Shown here: piece by piece, positions 7,135 through 16,363 of the stretch | How positions within the stretch are numbered: the stretch's first letter is position 1 | How the letters are laid out: every line of letters begins with the position of its first letter | NCBI RefSeq assembly: GCF_009907385.1 | Contig: NZ_JAAATR010000073.1 | Location: 1 to 64,000 of the forward strand | DNA: 64,000 nucleotides | Reading direction: 5' to 3' | Source: Atlantibacter hermannii | Lineage (GTDB): Bacteria > Pseudomonadota > Gammaproteobacteria > Enterobacterales > Enterobacteriaceae | Notes under the pieces: model-generated | Seen by the model: only the letters and a program-made list of their open reading frames with translations | Database searches by the model: none | Told to the model about the DNA's origin: nothing | Made by a program: the position numbers and the translations under genes

Positions 7135-9324
7135 TCATACCCGCTCGGGCAGCCCTTTGAGCAGCTTATCCAGCGTGATGGGATAATCACGCACCCTGAC
7201 GCCCGTGGCGTTATAGATGGCATTGGCGATAGCCGCGCTGACGCCGCAAATCCCCAGTTCCCCCACGCCTTTGGCTTTCATCGGCGAGGAGATCGGGTCG
7301 GTTTCATCAAGGAAGATCACTTCCTGACGCGGAACATCGGCATGAACCGGCACTTCATAAGCCGCCATGTCGTGGTTAACGAAATAGCCCAGCCGGGTAT
7401 CGATGGCGAGCTCCTCCATCAGCGCCGCGCCAAGCCCCATGGTCATCGCGCCGATCACCTGGCTACGCGCGGTTTTCGGGTTCAGAATGCGGCCCGCCGC
7501 GCAGACCGCCAGCATCCGGCGCACGCGTACTTCGCCGGTCGCCACATCCACGCCCACTTCGATAAAGTGCCCGGCAAAGGTGGATTGCTGATATTTTTTA
7601 TCGAGATCGCCGAACTCGATGCTGTCTTCGGCACTCAGCGCCCCGGCATCGGTAAGCGCGGCGCGGCGATCCCCGTCGCGGATCTGCCCGTCGGCAAACT
7701 CCGCCGTATCAGGATTGAAGCCCAGCTTGCCCGCGACCGCTTCGCGCAGCTTCACACAGGCCGCATAGACGCCTGCGGTCGAGCTGTTGGCGCCCCACTG
7801 CCCGCCAGAGCCGGCGGAAACCGGGAAGACGGAATCGCCGAGTTTAACCACGACCTTCTCCAGCGGCACGCCCATCATCTCCGCCGCCGTCTGGGCGATG
7901 ATGGTATAGCTGCCGGTGCCGATATCGGTCATATCGGTTTCCACCGTTACTGTGCCCTGCGGATCCAGATGCACCCGCGCGCCGGATTTCATCACCAGAT
8001 TGTTACGAAAGCCCGCCGCCATCCCCATGCCCACCAGCCAGCGCCCTTCACGCACCTGGCCAGGCTTCGGGTTACGCTGGCTCCAGCCGAAATGCTCCGC
8101 GCCCTGGCGCAGGCACTCCACCAGCTGGCGCTGCGAGAATTTGCGTTGCGGATCGGCGGGGTCCACCTGGGTATCGTTAAGTATGCGAAACGCTACCGGG
8201 TCGATTCCCAGCTTTTCCGCCATCTCGTCAATGGCGATTTCCAGCACCATCATGCCCGGCGCTTCGCCAGGGGCGCGCATGGCGTTGCCCTCCGGTAAAT
8301 CAAGCTTCGCCAGCCGCAAACCGGTCAGACGGTTGGCCCCGGCATAAAGAAATTCAGTCTGGTTGGTGGCGGTCTCCGTCGGCCCGCCCGGCACGTTGCC
8401 GTTCCAGCTCTCATGAGCGATAGCGGTGATTTTCCCCTCTTTATCCGCGCCGATACGCACCCGCTGGATGGTCGCCGGTCGATGGGTGGTATTGTTGGGG
8501 ATCAGCGGCCGGGTCAGCATCACTTTCACCGGACGCCTGATGGCCCGCGCGCCCAGGGCCGCCAGCAGCGCATCGCTGCGCAAAAACAGTTTGCCGCCGA
8601 AGCCGCCGCCGATATACGGCGAACGCACATGGACATTTTCTTCGGGGATGTTAAGGGTTTTCGCCAGATCGGTCTGGCACCAGTGGATCATCTGGTTAGA
8701 GGTCCAGAGCGTCAGTTTATCCCCTTCCCAGGCCGCCATCGACGCATGCGGCTCCATCGCCATATGGCTCTGATCCGGGGTGGTATAGGTAGCATCTAAC
8801 TTAACGGCGGCGGATGCGAACGCACTGTCGAATTCACCGACTTTTTTATCCGGAGTGTCTTCCGGCGGTGTGGTGACGGCAGGCTTTTCTTCCGCCAGAT
8901 CGTACGCGCCGCGCTCGCGCTGGTATTCCACCTGAACCAGCTCCGCCGCCGCCCGCGCCTGTTCAAAGGTTTCGGCCACCACCACGGCAATCGCCTGGTG
9001 ATAATGCTCAATTTTTGGGCCGCCGAGCAGCGTGGCGGCATTCTTTTCGCCTTTACCGAGCTTCCCGGCATTCTCCGCGGTGATCACCGCCAGTACGCCC
9101 GGCGCCTTTTTCGCGGCCTGCACGTCCATTGAGGTAATACGCCCTCTGGCGATGGCGGAACCGATCACATAGCCGTAGGCCGCATTGGGAGCCTCATCAT
9201 GCCATTCATAGGCATAAGGCGCGGTGCCGGTGGTTTTCAGCGGGCCGTCGATACGATCGTGCGGACGGCCCACCACCTTAAGCTGGTCGACAGGGTTATC
9301 CTGAGCCGGATTTTCAAATTTCAT
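7135..9324 (-). CDS. paoC: PaoC, periplasmic aldehyde oxidoreductase molybdenum subunit
   Basis: 729 residues of the xanthine-dehydrogenase family. The first Mo-binding domain is recognisable from VGRPHDRIDGPLKTTGTAPY, the GGGFGGK loop and MRAPGEAPG. The second has QWGANSSTAG, and the GVGELGI motif near the C terminus carries the catalytic glutamate. PaoABC in E. coli oxidises aromatic aldehydes to acids in the periplasm with Mo-MCD. There is no signal of its own, as expected since it is exported with Tat-bearing PaoA. The start is four bases after the paoB stop. It is downstream of paoB and upstream of the XdhC chaperone gene. Confidence 0.93.
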   Translation of the reverse strand: MKFENPAQDNPVDQLKVVGRPHDRIDGPLKTTGTAPYAYEWHDEAPNAAYGYVIGSAIARGRITSMDVQAAKKAPGVLAVITAENAGKLGKGEKNAATLLGGPKIEHYHQAIAVVVAETFEQARAAAELVQVEYQRERGAYDLAEEKPAVTTPPEDTPDKKVGEFDSAFASAAVKLDATYTTPDQSHMAMEPHASMAAWEGDKLTLWTSNQMIHWCQTDLAKTLNIPEENVHVRSPYIGGGFGGKLFLRSDALLAALGARAIRRPVKVMLTRPLIPNNTTHRPATIQRVRIGADKEGKITAIAHESWNGNVPGGPTETATNQTEFLYAGANRLTGLRLAKLDLPEGNAMRAPGEAPGMMVLEIAIDEMAEKLGIDPVAFRILNDTQVDPADPQRKFSQRQLVECLRQGAEHFGWSQRNPKPGQVREGRWLVGMGMAAGFRNNLVMKSGARVHLDPQGTVTVETDMTDIGTGSYTIIAQTAAEMMGVPLEKVVVKLGDSVFPVSAGSGGQWGANSSTAGVYAACVKLREAVAGKLGFNPDTAEFADGQIRDGDRRAALTDAGALSAEDSIEFGDLDKKYQQSTFAGHFIEVGVDVATGEVRVRRMLAVCAAGRILNPKTARSQVIGAMTMGLGAALMEELAIDTRLGYFVNHDMAAYEVPVHADVPRQEVIFLDETDPISSPMKAKGVGELGICGVSAAIANAIYNATGVRVRDYPITLDKLLKGLPERV

Positions 9325-9328
9325 CAGC

Positions 9329-10279
9329 TTATGCCCTCGCTTCCGCCAGTACCGAGGCGAGCGTGCGCTTCGCCAGGATCAGCTTATATTCATTTTCAGG
9401 AGTGGGTTGCGCGCGGGCAAATAGCGTGTCGTAGACCGCCTGCGCGCCGTGCGTTAACTGCGCATCGGCCTCCTCCATTCGCCACGGCTTATGGGCCACG
9501 CCGCCCAGCGCCACGCGACCGGTGCCATCGGCCTGCACGATCGCCGCCACCGAGACCAGGGCAAACGCATAAGAAGCGCGATCGCGCACTTTGCGGTAGA
9601 TATGGGTGCCGCCGAGCGGCGCAGGCAGCGTCACGGCGGTGATCAACTCCCCGGCAGTGAGCACGGTTTCCAGATGCGGCGTGTTGCCCGGCGCGCGATA
9701 AAACTCCGCCAGCGGAATGTTACGTTCGCTGCCGTCCGGCTTCACCGTCTCGACTACCGCATCCAGCAGCCGCATCGCCACCGCCATATCGCTGGGATGG
9801 GTGGCGATACAGGCTTCGCTGGCCCCCACCACCGCATGCTGGCGGCTAAAGCCTTCCAGCGCGGCGCATCCGCTGCCCGGCAGGCGTTTATTACAGGGCT
9901 GGTTGGTATCGTAAAAATAGGGGCAGCGGGTGCGTTGCAGCAGATTTCCCGCCGTGGTCGCCCGGTTGCGCAGTTGCCCTGACGCCCCGGCCAGCAGCGC
10001 GCGCGACAGTACCGCGTAATCGCGCCGCACCCGTTGGTCCGCCGCCAGATCGGTATTGCGCACCAGCGCGCCGATGCGCAAGCCCCCTTCCGGGGTCGGT
10101 TCGATCTTATCCAGCCCCAGGCTGTTAACGTCGATAAGATGGGTTGGGGTTTCGATTTCCAGCTTCATCAGGTCGAGCAGATTGGTGCCGCCCGCGATAA
10201 ATTTGGCTCCGGTATGCCCCTGAGCGCTGGACGCCGCTTCGGCAGGGGTATTTACCCGCTGCCAGGTAAACGCCTTCAT
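9329..10279 (-). CDS. paoB: PaoB, FAD and [4Fe-4S] subunit of the aldehyde oxidoreductase
   Basis: 316 residues with the CO-dehydrogenase flavoprotein fold: [15 protein letters not shown] and [19 protein letters not shown] bind FAD. The segment [20 protein letters not shown] is the extra [4Fe-4S]-binding insertion characteristic of PaoB/YagS. It passes electrons between the 2Fe-2S subunit and FAD. The gene overlaps paoA by four bases (ATGA type) and is five bases from paoC, so subunit synthesis is coupled. Confidence 0.93.
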   Translation of the reverse strand: MKAFTWQRVNTPAEAASSAQGHTGAKFIAGGTNLLDLMKLEIETPTHLIDVNSLGLDKIEPTPEGGLRIGALVRNTDLAADQRVRRDYAVLSRALLAGASGQLRNRATTAGNLLQRTRCPYFYDTNQPCNKRLPGSGCAALEGFSRQHAVVGASEACIATHPSDMAVAMRLLDAVVETVKPDGSERNIPLAEFYRAPGNTPHLETVLTAGELITAVTLPAPLGGTHIYRKVRDRASYAFALVSVAAIVQADGTGRVALGGVAHKPWRMEEADAQLTHGAQAVYDTLFARAQPTPENEYKLILAKRTLASVLAEARA

Positions 10280-10959
10280 GATTTCTGCCCTCCGGCGACA
10301 TCCTCAATGGCGGCGAGAATGTTGGAATAGGCCCCGCAGCGGCAGATATTGCCGCTCATCCGCTCACGGATTTCATCGGCGTCCATCGACGGCGGCGAAA
10401 CTAAATCCAGCGTGACGTGGCTCGGGATCCCCGCCTTGATCTCCTCCAGCATCGCCACCGACGAGCAGATTTGCCCCGGCGTACAATAGCCGCACTGGTA
10501 ACCGTCGTGTTTGACGAACGCCGCCTGCATCGGATGCAAATTATCCGGCGTACCCAGCCCTTCAATGGTGGTGATGTCCGCATCCTGATGCATCACCACC
10601 AGCGTCAGGCAGGAGTTAACGCGTCGACCGTCGACAATCACCGTACAGGCCCCGCACTGGCCGTGGTCGCAGCCCTTCTTGGTGCCGGTGAGATGCAGGT
10701 TTTCGCGCAGCGCGTCCAGCAAGGTGGTGCGGGTATCCACATCCAGCTCCCGGACCTCGCCATTAACGGTAAAGCGCACCGCAGTGATTTCCGGCGGCGG
10801 CGTGACCGGCGGCTCGCTGGCCAGCGCCACGCCCGAAGGCACCGCCGCTGTGGCGGCCGTCGCCGCACCTACTTTTAAAAGATCTCGCCGCGTCAGGTTA
10901 AAATGGTGGCGATCGTCGTCAGAATGGGCTTGATGCTCGTTATTGCCTTGGTTGCTCAT
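10276..10959 (-). CDS. paoA: PaoA, Tat-exported 2Fe-2S subunit
   Basis: 227 residues. A twin-arginine signal ([20 protein letters not shown]) is followed by a plant-type ferredoxin cluster ([11 protein letters not shown]) and the XdhA-type second cluster domain ([10 protein letters not shown] and GNICRCGAY). It is the electron-transfer subunit of PaoABC, and its signal carries the folded complex to the periplasm. First gene of the five-gene operon; the promoter must lie in the 159-base gap to the divergent YeeE-like gene. Confidence 0.93.
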   Translation of the reverse strand: MSNQGNNEHQAHSDDDRHHFNLTRRDLLKVGAATAATAAVPSGVALASEPPVTPPPEITAVRFTVNGEVRELDVDTRTTLLDALRENLHLTGTKKGCDHGQCGACTVIVDGRRVNSCLTLVVMHQDADITTIEGLGTPDNLHPMQAAFVKHDGYQCGYCTPGQICSSVAMLEEIKAGIPSHVTLDLVSPPSMDADEIRERMSGNICRCGAYSNILAAIEDVAGGQKS

Positions 10960-11118
10960 ACCAGGCCTCCGGTAATAAAAAATAAACGGGTAAGAATGGA
11001 CGCTTACCGCAATTGTTTTGGAAGTTTTTGAACATTAAGCATAGTCAGCACTGGCGGCAGGATTATTCTTAAAACCTGACCGCCCTGATAAGCAACGCAA
11101 ATGAATAAGGAGATAAAC

Positions 11119-11547
11119 GTGGAGATTGATATAGCGAACTTTACCCCGCTGGCGAGTTTTACCGGCGGATTGCTGATCGGCGGCGCGGCGTGGGTATTGA
11201 TTGTGTTTTGCGGCCGCATCGCCGGGATCAGCGGTATTCTTGGCAGCGTGTTAAACCTGAAAACCCCGGATAAAGGCTGGCGGCTGGCGTTTCTGGCGGG
11301 ATTATTGCTCGCGCCGTGGCAGTACCGGCTGGTTGCCCCGCTCCCGCCCATTACCGTCGCTACGCCGTGGTGGCTGCTGATACTCGCCGGTCTGCTGGTG
11401 GGTATCGGCACCCGCTACGCCTCCGGCTGCACCAGCGGGCACGGCGTCTGCGGATTGTCGCGCCTGTCGCGCCGTTCGCTGGCGGCGACCGCCACCTTTA
11501 TGGGCGTGGCGTTTATCACCGTCTGGTTAACCGGCCTGTGGCGTTAA
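11119..11547 (+). CDS. YeeE/YedE-family sulfur-transport membrane protein, half 1
   Basis: About 142 residues, with about four membrane helices. The family signature G-x-R-x(2)-S-G-C-T-S-G-H-G-V-C-G-L-S is intact and provides two cysteines in or next to the membrane. YeeE/YedE proteins move thiosulfate or sulfane-sulfur species. I choose GTG at 11119, preceded by AAGGAG at 11107-11112; the ATG at 11101 lies on top of that ribosome site. It is followed ten bases later by the second half, so the two small proteins probably assemble as one transporter. The substrate is not proven by sequence. Confidence 0.82.
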   Translation: MEIDIANFTPLASFTGGLLIGGAAWVLIVFCGRIAGISGILGSVLNLKTPDKGWRLAFLAGLLLAPWQYRLVAPLPPITVATPWWLLILAGLLVGIGTRYASGCTSGHGVCGLSRLSRRSLAATATFMGVAFITVWLTGLWR

Positions 11548-11557
11548 GGAGAGCACC

Positions 11558-11974
11558 ATGAACAGTATCGTTTCCCTGTTTGCCGGGCTGATTTTCGGTC
11601 TCGGCCTGATCGTCAGCGGCATGGCTGATCCCGCTAAAGTGCTGGGTTTTCTGGACATCACCCGTCTCTGGGACCCGTCGCTGGCGTTTGTGATGGGCGG
11701 CGCAATCGGCGTCGGCTTCTTTGCTTTTCGGAGCGCGAAAAAGCGCGCGCGGCCCGTCTGCGCAGCGGAAATACAGCTGCCGAATTCCCAACAAATTGAT
11801 AAACGCCTGACAGGCGGCTCGGTGCTGTTTGGCATCGGCTGGGGGCTGGCGGGGATCTGCCCCGGCCCGGGCCTGGTCCTGCTCGGTGCGGGGATCGGCA
11901 AGGGCGTGGTGTTTGTGGCGGCGATGATTGCCGGAATGCTGATTTTCCAGCGGCTTGAAAACCGAGGCAAATAG
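11558..11974 (+). CDS. YeeE/YedE-family (DUF6691) membrane protein, half 2
   Basis: 138 residues with four predicted helices. Family blocks are present: LIFGLGLIVSGMADPAKVLG near the start and GIGWGLAGICPGPGLV after a short hydrophilic loop. The CPGP cysteine is the counterpart of the GCTSGH motif in the upstream partner. In one-piece YeeE these two halves are fused; here they are separate genes ten bases apart with a GGAG site. Thiosulfate is produced by the nearby tetrathionate reductase, so a link to sulfur-compound traffic is tempting but only inferred. Confidence 0.82.
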   Translation: MNSIVSLFAGLIFGLGLIVSGMADPAKVLGFLDITRLWDPSLAFVMGGAIGVGFFAFRSAKKRARPVCAAEIQLPNSQQIDKRLTGGSVLFGIGWGLAGICPGPGLVLLGAGIGKGVVFVAAMIAGMLIFQRLENRGK

Positions 11975-12043
11975 CGGCGGCTTGACCTCACTTCCCGCAG
12001 AGCGCAGCATGAAAACGCACACAACCTATAACGGAGAACAATA

Positions 12044-13126
12044 ATGCAGACAGGGTTACGTTTTCAGGCGGCAACGCTTCAGGAATTTGTCGAAGCGCTG
12101 CTTGGCTATGCGGGCAGTGAGCCGCAGGAAGCGCGGCTGGTGGCCGATCACCTGGTTTCCGCCAATCTGGCGGGCCACGATTCCCACGGCGTGGGCATGA
12201 TCCCCAGCTATATCCGCTCGCTGGCGCAGGGTTATTTACAGCTTAATCAGCATGCCAGCGTGGTGAAGGACGCCGGTGCGGTGGTCACGCTGGAGGGCAA
12301 CGCCGCCTTTGGTCAGGTGGCGGCGCATGAAGCCATCGAGTTGGGCATTGAAAAAGCGCGCCAGTTCGGGATGGCCGCCGTGGCGTTGCGTAATTCGCAC
12401 CATATAGGCCGGATTGGCTACTGGGCGGAAAAATGCGCGGCGGCGGGATTTATTTCCATTCATTTTGTGAATGTGGTTGGCGACCCGATGGTCGCGCCGT
12501 TCGGCGGCAAAGACAGCCGTTTCGGCACCAATCCGCTGTGCGTGGTGTTCCCACGCAAGGATGCGCCGCCGCTGCTGCTGGATTACGCCACCAGCGCCAT
12601 TGCCTTTGGCAAAACCCGCGTCGCCTGGCATAAAGGCGAGCCGGTGGCGGAGGGCTGTTTGATTGATGAACACGGGCTGCCGACCAACGATCCGGCGGTA
12701 ATGCATGTCGCGCCGTTGGGGTCCCTGCTTACCTTTGCCCAACATAAGGGCTACGCGCTGGCGGCGATGTGCGAAATCCTCGGCGGCGCGCTGTCGGGCG
12801 GGAAAACCACCCACCAGGAGACGCTTCAGGCGAGCGTGGACGCCATCTTCAACTGCATGACCACGATTATTCTCAACCCGGAACTGTTCGACGCCCCGGA
12901 CAGGCAGCAGCAAACCGATGCCTTTGTGGAGTGGGTAAAACAGTCGCCGCACGATCCGGCGCAGCCGGTGCAGGTGCCGGGGGAATGGGAAATGCATAAC
13001 CGCGAAACGCGCCTCGCCCAGGGGATCCCGCTGGATGAAAGCAGCTGGAGCGCCATTTGCCAGGCGGCGCGCGAGGCGGGCATGCCGGACGCGGAGCTGG
13101 CGCGGTTTAAGGCGCAGCTGGCGTAA
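12044..13126 (+). CDS. hcxB: HcxB (YbiC), NADH-dependent hydroxycarboxylate dehydrogenase B
   Basis: 360 residues of the LDH2/MDH2 oxidoreductase family, nearly collinear with E. coli YbiC. Diagnostic blocks are NLAGHDSHGVGMIPSYIRS, the NSHHIGRIGYWAE catalytic-histidine region, GTNPLCVVFP and LLDYATSAIAFGKTRVA. It reduces 2-oxo acids (glyoxylate, hydroxypyruvate, 4-hydroxyphenylpyruvate) with NAD(P)H. A strong site (GGAGAACAATA) precedes the ATG. It stands alone between the YeeE/YedE pair and the convergent ttrRS genes. Confidence 0.93.
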   Translation: MQTGLRFQAATLQEFVEALLGYAGSEPQEARLVADHLVSANLAGHDSHGVGMIPSYIRSLAQGYLQLNQHASVVKDAGAVVTLEGNAAFGQVAAHEAIELGIEKARQFGMAAVALRNSHHIGRIGYWAEKCAAAGFISIHFVNVVGDPMVAPFGGKDSRFGTNPLCVVFPRKDAPPLLLDYATSAIAFGKTRVAWHKGEPVAEGCLIDEHGLPTNDPAVMHVAPLGSLLTFAQHKGYALAAMCEILGGALSGGKTTHQETLQASVDAIFNCMTTIILNPELFDAPDRQQQTDAFVEWVKQSPHDPAQPVQVPGEWEMHNRETRLAQGIPLDESSWSAICQAAREAGMPDAELARFKAQLA

Positions 13127-13132
13127 ATTTTC

Positions 13133-13148
13133 AGGCCCTCGCGGGCCT
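13133..13148. terminator. Bidirectional hairpin between hcxB and ttrR
   Basis: Stem AGGCCC / GGGCCT with a TCGC loop in the 23-base gap between two convergent genes. The stem is short and GC-rich with weak flanking T runs, so it could serve both strands. Confidence 0.6.
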
Positions 13149-13149
13149 G

Positions 13150-13734
13150 TTACTCCATGGCCCGCATCTTCCCCACCAGCTCGGCGATATTCACCGCCAT
13201 CATCTTTTCCATCACCCTGGCGCGATGCACTTCCACCGTCCTGAGCGCCACGTTGAGCCGTCCGGCGATTTCACGGTTCATCAGGCCCTGCACGATAAAC
13301 CGGGCGATTTCCCGCTCTTTCGGCGTCAGGCTCTCATAACGCTGGCGGATACAGCGGCGTTCACAGGCCATCGCGGAAACCGTCTCCGCCCGTTCGATCG
13401 CCGCGATAAGCGCCCCGGCGGAGACCGGCTTTTGCAGAAAATCCACTGCGCCGCGCTTCATCTGCTCTACCGCGACCGGCAAATCGCCGTGCCCGGTGAG
13501 AAAAATCACCGCCAGCGTGCTGTGTCGCTTAAGCAGTTCACCGTACAGCCCGTGGCCGTCGAGATGCGGCATCCGCAAATCAAGCAGCGCCACGCCCTGT
13601 TCATGCAGCGCGGCCTGCGCCAGAAACGTCTGGCTCTCGTTCCAGCTTTGAACGCGATAACCAAACCCCTCCAGCAAGAACTGACAGGCTTCGGTTACGG
13701 CGACGTCATCATCGACCAGATGAACAACAGACAT
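13150..13734 (-). CDS. ttrR: TtrR, tetrathionate response regulator
   Basis: 194 residues, FixJ/NarL-type. The receiver has the acidic pair VDDD near residue 7, the phospho-acceptor aspartate in LLDLRMPHLDG, T in LTGHGD and K in LQKPV. The C-terminal LuxR-type helix-turn-helix reads LTPKEREIARFIVQGLMNRE then RTVEVHRARVMEKM. TtrR activates ttrBCA when tetrathionate is present and oxygen absent. Its ATG overlaps the ttrS stop by one base (TGATG), so the pair is co-translated. Confidence 0.93.
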   Translation of the reverse strand: MSVVHLVDDDVAVTEACQFLLEGFGYRVQSWNESQTFLAQAALHEQGVALLDLRMPHLDGHGLYGELLKRHSTLAVIFLTGHGDLPVAVEQMKRGAVDFLQKPVSAGALIAAIERAETVSAMACERRCIRQRYESLTPKEREIARFIVQGLMNREIAGRLNVALRTVEVHRARVMEKMMAVNIAELVGKMRAME

Positions 13735-15461
13735 CAGACTTCCTCAGATTCATTCATTGAAAATTGCAGCGCCACCCGCAGCCCGGTTTTCCCATCCGGC
13801 GCGGGATGATTCTCCAGCGTGATGTCGCCGTAAGCAGCGCGGATCAGCCGCTGGCAAATTGCCAGCCCCAGCCCCATACCGTCGGGTTTGGTGGTGTTGA
13901 ACGGCCGAAAGGCGTGGACCCGTTGCTCGTCCGACATCCCGCCCGCGTTATCCTGCACCACCATCCCGCCCTCCTGTTCTGTTAGCCAGACGGCGCTGGC
14001 TCCCGCCTGGGCAGCATTGAGGATCAGGTTAGCGAGTAGCTGGTCCAGCACCATCGGCGGCAGCGTCAGGGTTAACGAGCCCGGTAGCGAGTTAACCAGC
14101 GTCAGCCCTGGATAATGCTGCCCGAGCCGTAGCAGATCCGCGACGCGCTGGGCCGTTTCCCTTACGGGAACCCGGACAGACTCGCGGTCATCGGCATCCT
14201 GGGCCGACGGCGGTTGCACCCAGTGACGAAGATTACGCAGCGTATCGCCGCCGCGCCGGGCCTGGGCGTCAATGTGCTCCAGCGCCGGGATCAGAAAATG
14301 GTGTTCATCGGTGTGACGCAGCCGCACCAGGCAGCCCTGGGAGTAATGCCGAATGGCCGACAGCGGCTGGTTGAGCTCGTGGGCAAACCCCGACGCCATC
14401 TCCCCCAGCACACTGAGCTGACGGGCATTTTCCAGCGCGTTCTCCTGCTGACGCAGCGTTTCGCCGGCTTTTGCCAGCTGTCGCCCGCGTCGGCGCACCA
14501 GCAGGGCGATCCAGATATGATTGACCGTCAACAGCAGCAGGGCCAGTATCGACACCCCAACCGCAAACTGATTCTGCATCAGCCAGCTACGCACGTCCTG
14601 CCACAGCCGCCGCTGTTCCGGGTGCTGATTCACCGCCCGCAGCAGGCTCTCGACATCGCTGGTGGACACCGGCGCGCCCCAGAGGAACGGCGGCTGCTGG
14701 TTATTGAGTAACGCACGCGCCACGTTATCCGTGAGCGCGTTATCCGCATCCGGCAACGCGGCAAACGACCAGTTCGGGTACAGCGGCGTACTGGTGACGC
14801 ACGGCGCGGCAACCGGATTCACCATCAACGGACGAAACGCGGTTTTATCGATTAAGCCTTCGGCATCCATCTGCTCCAGCAAGCATACCGGGACAATCGC
14901 CGCCTGGATGGCTTTCTCGCGCAGCAGGTAGAGCAGCGCGTCGCCGGGAAAACCGGTGAAGCGCAGCCGGAAATCTTTCTCGGGCCGGATGCCGCGATCG
15001 GCCAGCGCTTTATAACCGGTGAGATAACCGCCGAACGCCAGCGGATCGATAGCCCCGACGGTTTTATTGGTCAGATCCTGAGGATCCTGTAATTGGCTAT
15101 CACGATTCACCAGGATAACGCTGCCGATAATGTTATTGCCATCCCGGGTACGCAGCGACGCCAGCCAGCGCAAATGGTAGTGGCTATTAAGCTGGACAAA
15201 CTGCGCCGGATTGGTGACCACAAACTGGATAGATTTCTGATTCACCGCCTTACGCATCTGGTTGAGATCGAGCGGCTGAATGCGAAAACGTTCGCCCGGC
15301 ACCTGCTGGTTCAGGGAGTCCGCCAGCGGCTGCCAGTGCCGCAGGGTCGCGGCATCGCCGCGCATCGCCAGCACACCGACACTCCATTCCCCGGCCACGG
15401 CCAACGAGCCGAAACCCAGGCAAAAAAACAGTAATAACGCCCTTTTCACACCGTCTCCCAT
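13734..15461 (-). CDS. ttrS: TtrS, tetrathionate sensor histidine kinase
   Basis: 575 residues. A signal peptide precedes a PhnD-type periplasmic binding domain (about 25-280; GVLAMRGDAATLRHWQPLAD), where tetrathionate is sensed. One membrane helix follows (VGVSILALLLLTVNHIWIAL), then a HisKA helix with the phospho-histidine in GFAHELNQPLSAIRH and an HATPase_c domain (DNAGGMSDEQ, DGMGLGLAICQRL). It phosphorylates TtrR. Divergent from ttrB across a 164-base promoter region holding two inverted repeats. Confidence 0.92.
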   Translation of the reverse strand: MGDGVKRALLLFFCLGFGSLAVAGEWSVGVLAMRGDAATLRHWQPLADSLNQQVPGERFRIQPLDLNQMRKAVNQKSIQFVVTNPAQFVQLNSHYHLRWLASLRTRDGNNIIGSVILVNRDSQLQDPQDLTNKTVGAIDPLAFGGYLTGYKALADRGIRPEKDFRLRFTGFPGDALLYLLREKAIQAAIVPVCLLEQMDAEGLIDKTAFRPLMVNPVAAPCVTSTPLYPNWSFAALPDADNALTDNVARALLNNQQPPFLWGAPVSTSDVESLLRAVNQHPEQRRLWQDVRSWLMQNQFAVGVSILALLLLTVNHIWIALLVRRRGRQLAKAGETLRQQENALENARQLSVLGEMASGFAHELNQPLSAIRHYSQGCLVRLRHTDEHHFLIPALEHIDAQARRGGDTLRNLRHWVQPPSAQDADDRESVRVPVRETAQRVADLLRLGQHYPGLTLVNSLPGSLTLTLPPMVLDQLLANLILNAAQAGASAVWLTEQEGGMVVQDNAGGMSDEQRVHAFRPFNTTKPDGMGLGLAICQRLIRAAYGDITLENHPAPDGKTGLRVALQFSMNESEEV

Positions 15462-15498
15462 TGCGTCAGGTTGCGTTAGATCAACAACCCGCCGGGTA

Positions 15499-15512
15499 TG
15501 TGGTTTACCACA
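15499..15512. promoter_or_regulatory. Palindrome in the ttrS-ttrB intergenic region
   Basis: TGTGGTTTACCACA is an inverted repeat (TGTGGT-N2-ACCACA) 38 bases before the ttrS start and 114 before ttrB. A second one, CTGTA-N5-TACAG, is at 15542-15556. Either could be the TtrR-binding site; no convincing FNR box was seen in this gap. Confidence 0.45.
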
Positions 15513-15625
15513 ATAGTCCCTGCCCCTCGCCCATTTTTACACTGTAAATCATACAGATTGTTTATTCATCACGCTGTTAACAACACTGTGACGCATGGAT
15601 TGTAACGGCGTCCACGGAGATATGT

Positions 15626-16363
15626 ATGGATATCAGTAAACGCATTTTTCTCAGACAACTGGGGGGGACGGCGGCGGCGGGCGCAGCCACCCTTCCGCTG
15701 GCGCAGGCCAAACTGTCGTTCAGCCCGACGCGCCGCGAAGGGTCCGCCGACCACCGCTATGCCATGTTGATCGATTTACGCCGCTGCATCGGCTGCCAGT
15801 CCTGCACCGTCAGCTGCGCGATTGAGAACCAGACGCCGCAGGGCGAATTCCGCACCACGTTGAACCAGTACCAGGTCCGGCAGGAAGACAGTGACGTTGT
15901 CACTAACGTCTTGCTGCCGCGCCTGTGCAACCACTGCGATAACCCGCCCTGCGTGCCGGTATGCCCGGTGCAGGCCACCTTCCAGCGCGAAGACGGCATT
16001 GTGGTGATTGATAACCAGCGCTGCGTCGGCTGCGCCTACTGCGTACAGGCCTGCCCCTATGACGCGCGCTTTATCAACCATGAAACCCAGACCGCCGATA
16101 AATGCACCTTCTGCGTTCACCGTCTGGAAGCGGGATTACTGCCCGCCTGCGTGGAGTCCTGCGTGGGCGGCGCGCGCATTATCGGCGATTTGCACAATCC
16201 GCAAAGCCGTTTGCGCCAGCTGCTGGATGCGCATAAAGACGCTATCCGGGTGCTGAAACCGGACGATAACACCTCGCCACAGGTGTTTTATCTGGGCCTC
16301 GACGAGGCGTTTGTTTCCCCGCTGATGGGCCGCAGCCAGCCCGCGCTGTGGCAGGAGGTGTAA
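15626..16363 (+). CDS. ttrB: TtrB, tetrathionate reductase iron-sulfur subunit
   Basis: 245 residues. The N-terminal signal ISKRIFLRQLGG is a Tat signal in which the first arginine is lysine (KR), as established for Salmonella TtrB. Four ferredoxin cysteine groups follow: CIGCQSCTVSC, CNHCDNPPCVPVCP, CVGCAYCVQACP and CTFCVHRLEAGLLPACVESC. It wires electrons from TtrC quinol oxidation to TtrA. Start: ATG after CGGAGATAT. The ttrC ATG begins right after its stop. Confidence 0.95.
   Translation: MDISKRIFLRQLGGTAAAGAATLPLAQAKLSFSPTRREGSADHRYAMLIDLRRCIGCQSCTVSCAIENQTPQGEFRTTLNQYQVRQEDSDVVTNVLLPRLCNHCDNPPCVPVCPVQATFQREDGIVVIDNQRCVGCAYCVQACPYDARFINHETQTADKCTFCVHRLEAGLLPACVESCVGGARIIGDLHNPQSRLRQLLDAHKDAIRVLKPDDNTSPQVFYLGLDEAFVSPLMGRSQPALWQEV

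Noticed and set aside
7111..8298. A 395-codon plus-strand open frame opposite paoC
   Set aside because: Same shadow effect: low-complexity His/Arg/Ala translation, no ribosome site, and paoC is certain on the minus strand.
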